From assembly GCF_003432075.1 (NCBI RefSeq), contig NZ_QWBU01000004.1:310001-374000 (forward strand): a stretch of DNA of 64,000 bases, in the 5' to 3' direction. Positions within the stretch are counted from its first letter, which is position 1. Each line of letters starts with the position of its first letter. Positions 63,398 through 64,000 of this stretch are shown here, one piece after another. Source of the stretch: Shinella sp. WSJ-2 (GTDB taxonomy: Bacteria; Pseudomonadota; Alphaproteobacteria; Rhizobiales; Rhizobiaceae). The notes beneath the pieces were generated by a model that worked only from the letters and a program-made list of their open reading frames with translations, ran no database searches and had not been told where the DNA came from. A program made the position numbers and the translations under genes.

Positions 63398-63745
63398 TCA
63401 GCGGATCATGTAGACCTTCTTCACCGTCTCATGGACGGTGCATTCGCCCTTCCAGTCCTTCGGGAAGAAGGCGGCGGTGTCGGGGGTGATTTCGATCACC
63501 TCGCCGCTCTCGTGCACATAGGTGCAGCGCCCTTCGAGGAAGTGGCAGAACTCGTCGCTGGTGACATGGCAAAACCATTTGCCGGGCGTGCAGATCCACA
63601 GGCCGCATTCGGACTGGCCGTTCGGGCCTTTGTGGATGACCTTGCCGGAGGTTCGGCTTTCGCCCTCGATCATGGTGGGGATGATGCCCCAGTCCTTGAG
63701 GTCGGTTTCTTCCAGCGGCTTGCGCATCAGGGGTGTCGCGGTCAT
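63398..63745 (-). CDS. Cupin-domain protein
   Basis: A 115-aa single-cupin protein of the Cupin_3 type. It carries SECGLWICTPGKWFCHVTSD, then EFCHFLEGRCTYVHESGEVI and TAAFFPKDWKGECTVHETVK. The two beta-barrel motifs are present but with fewer His ligands than a classic metal cupin. The start at 63743-63745 is supported by AGGAAA. It is a close paralogue of the cupin immediately upstream, and the pair may be one functional unit with the aldehyde dehydrogenase. Confidence 0.87.
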   Translation of the reverse strand: MTATPLMRKPLEETDLKDWGIIPTMIEGESRTSGKVIHKGPNGQSECGLWICTPGKWFCHVTSDEFCHFLEGRCTYVHESGEVIEITPDTAAFFPKDWKGECTVHETVKKVYMIR

Positions 63746-63778
63746 GGGATGTTTCCTTTCATTCATTGTCTTTGTGCG

Positions 63779-64000
63779 TCAGACCAGCATGTAGATGTTG
63801 CGCATGGTCTCGATGACGGTGCATTCGCCGGTCCAACCGCCGGGGAACATGACGACGGTGCCGGCCTCGACCTCGATCACCTCGCCCTCATCCGAGCGAT
63901 AGACCGCCCGTCCGGCCACGAAATGGCAGAATTCGTCGCGCGGGATCGACAGGCGCCAGCGGCCCGGCGTGCAGACCCAGATGCCAGATTCCGGCTGGTT
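63779..64000 (-). CDS. Cupin-domain protein, partial at window end
   Basis: The last 73 codons of a second cupin gene, cut by the window edge. It reads SGIWVCTPGRWRLSIPRDEF, then CHFVAGRAVYRSDEGEVIEV and FPGGWTGECTVIETMRNIYM. It matches the neighbouring cupin block by block (CTPG.W, EFCHF..GR, GE.IE, F...W.GECTV.ET), so the two arose by tandem duplication. Its 5' end lies beyond the window. Confidence 0.85.
   Translation of the reverse strand, partial: NQPESGIWVCTPGRWRLSIPRDEFCHFVAGRAVYRSDEGEVIEVEAGTVVMFPGGWTGECTVIETMRNIYMLV

Noticed and set aside
1-64000. CRISPR arrays, tRNA or rRNA genes and complete insertion sequences
   Set aside because: No regularly spaced short repeats, cloverleaf structures, rRNA-like sequence or transposase genes were found on reading the window.

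Overview
The window looks like chromosome, chromid or megaplasmid DNA of a Rhizobiaceae-type alphaproteobacterium (Rhizobium, Shinella, Ensifer or Agrobacterium relatives). The reasons are high GC, tightly packed operons dominated by ABC uptake systems for sugars, polyols and peptides, the style of the LysR, LacI and IclR regulators, and a rhizobial-type intergenic palindrome near the right end. The genus is an inference from content. No tRNA, rRNA, CRISPR array, phage or intact insertion sequence was recognised.

Layout. 1-5.2 kb: a LysR regulator converges on a malonyl-CoA synthetase (matB), followed by a lone maltooligosyl trehalose synthase (treY). 5.2-12.1 kb: a ribitol operon (binding protein, ATPase, permease, ribitol 2-dehydrogenase, FGGY pentulose kinase) with a divergent LacI repressor and a long palindromic operator between them. 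12.1-20.0 kb: kdpFABC plus kdpDE for high-affinity K+ uptake. It includes a 29-aa KdpF and an extra 27-aa membrane peptide upstream. 20.2-21.9 kb: a small secreted protein, an ECF sigma factor and its anti-sigma factor.

22.0-35.2 kb: a deoxy-sugar/sugar-acid locus. A ten-gene leftward operon (ABC importer, two enolase-superfamily enzymes, mutarotase, Gfo/Idh/MocA oxidoreductase, MaoC protein, SDR, L-fuconate dehydratase) is divergent from an IclR regulator. Behind it lie a second MaoC protein and a two-gene operon of a CaiB/BaiF CoA-transferase and a binding-protein-like protein with no signal peptide. A palindrome of form ATTC-N2-AT-N2-GAAT recurs in the promoters of these units, so they probably form one regulon. 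Joining fuconate-type sugar-acid enzymes to CoA chemistry is the most unusual part of the window.

35.5-44.4 kb: a mosaic of small unrelated genes (FMN-binding PPOX protein, GNAT, WYL regulator with divergent GST, an AraC remnant, a COG4705 membrane protein with a small exported protein, a two-component system, a diguanylate cyclase) with longer, less GC-rich spacers. 44.4-49.6 kb: a giant autotransporter with internal repeats. 50.0-58.0 kb: an oligopeptide ABC importer in one operon with a proline iminopeptidase-like hydrolase and an M17 aminopeptidase, divergent from a GcvA-like LysR regulator. 59.2-64 kb: an ABC exporter, a 53-aa membrane peptide, an aldehyde dehydrogenase and two tandem cupins, the last cut by the window edge.
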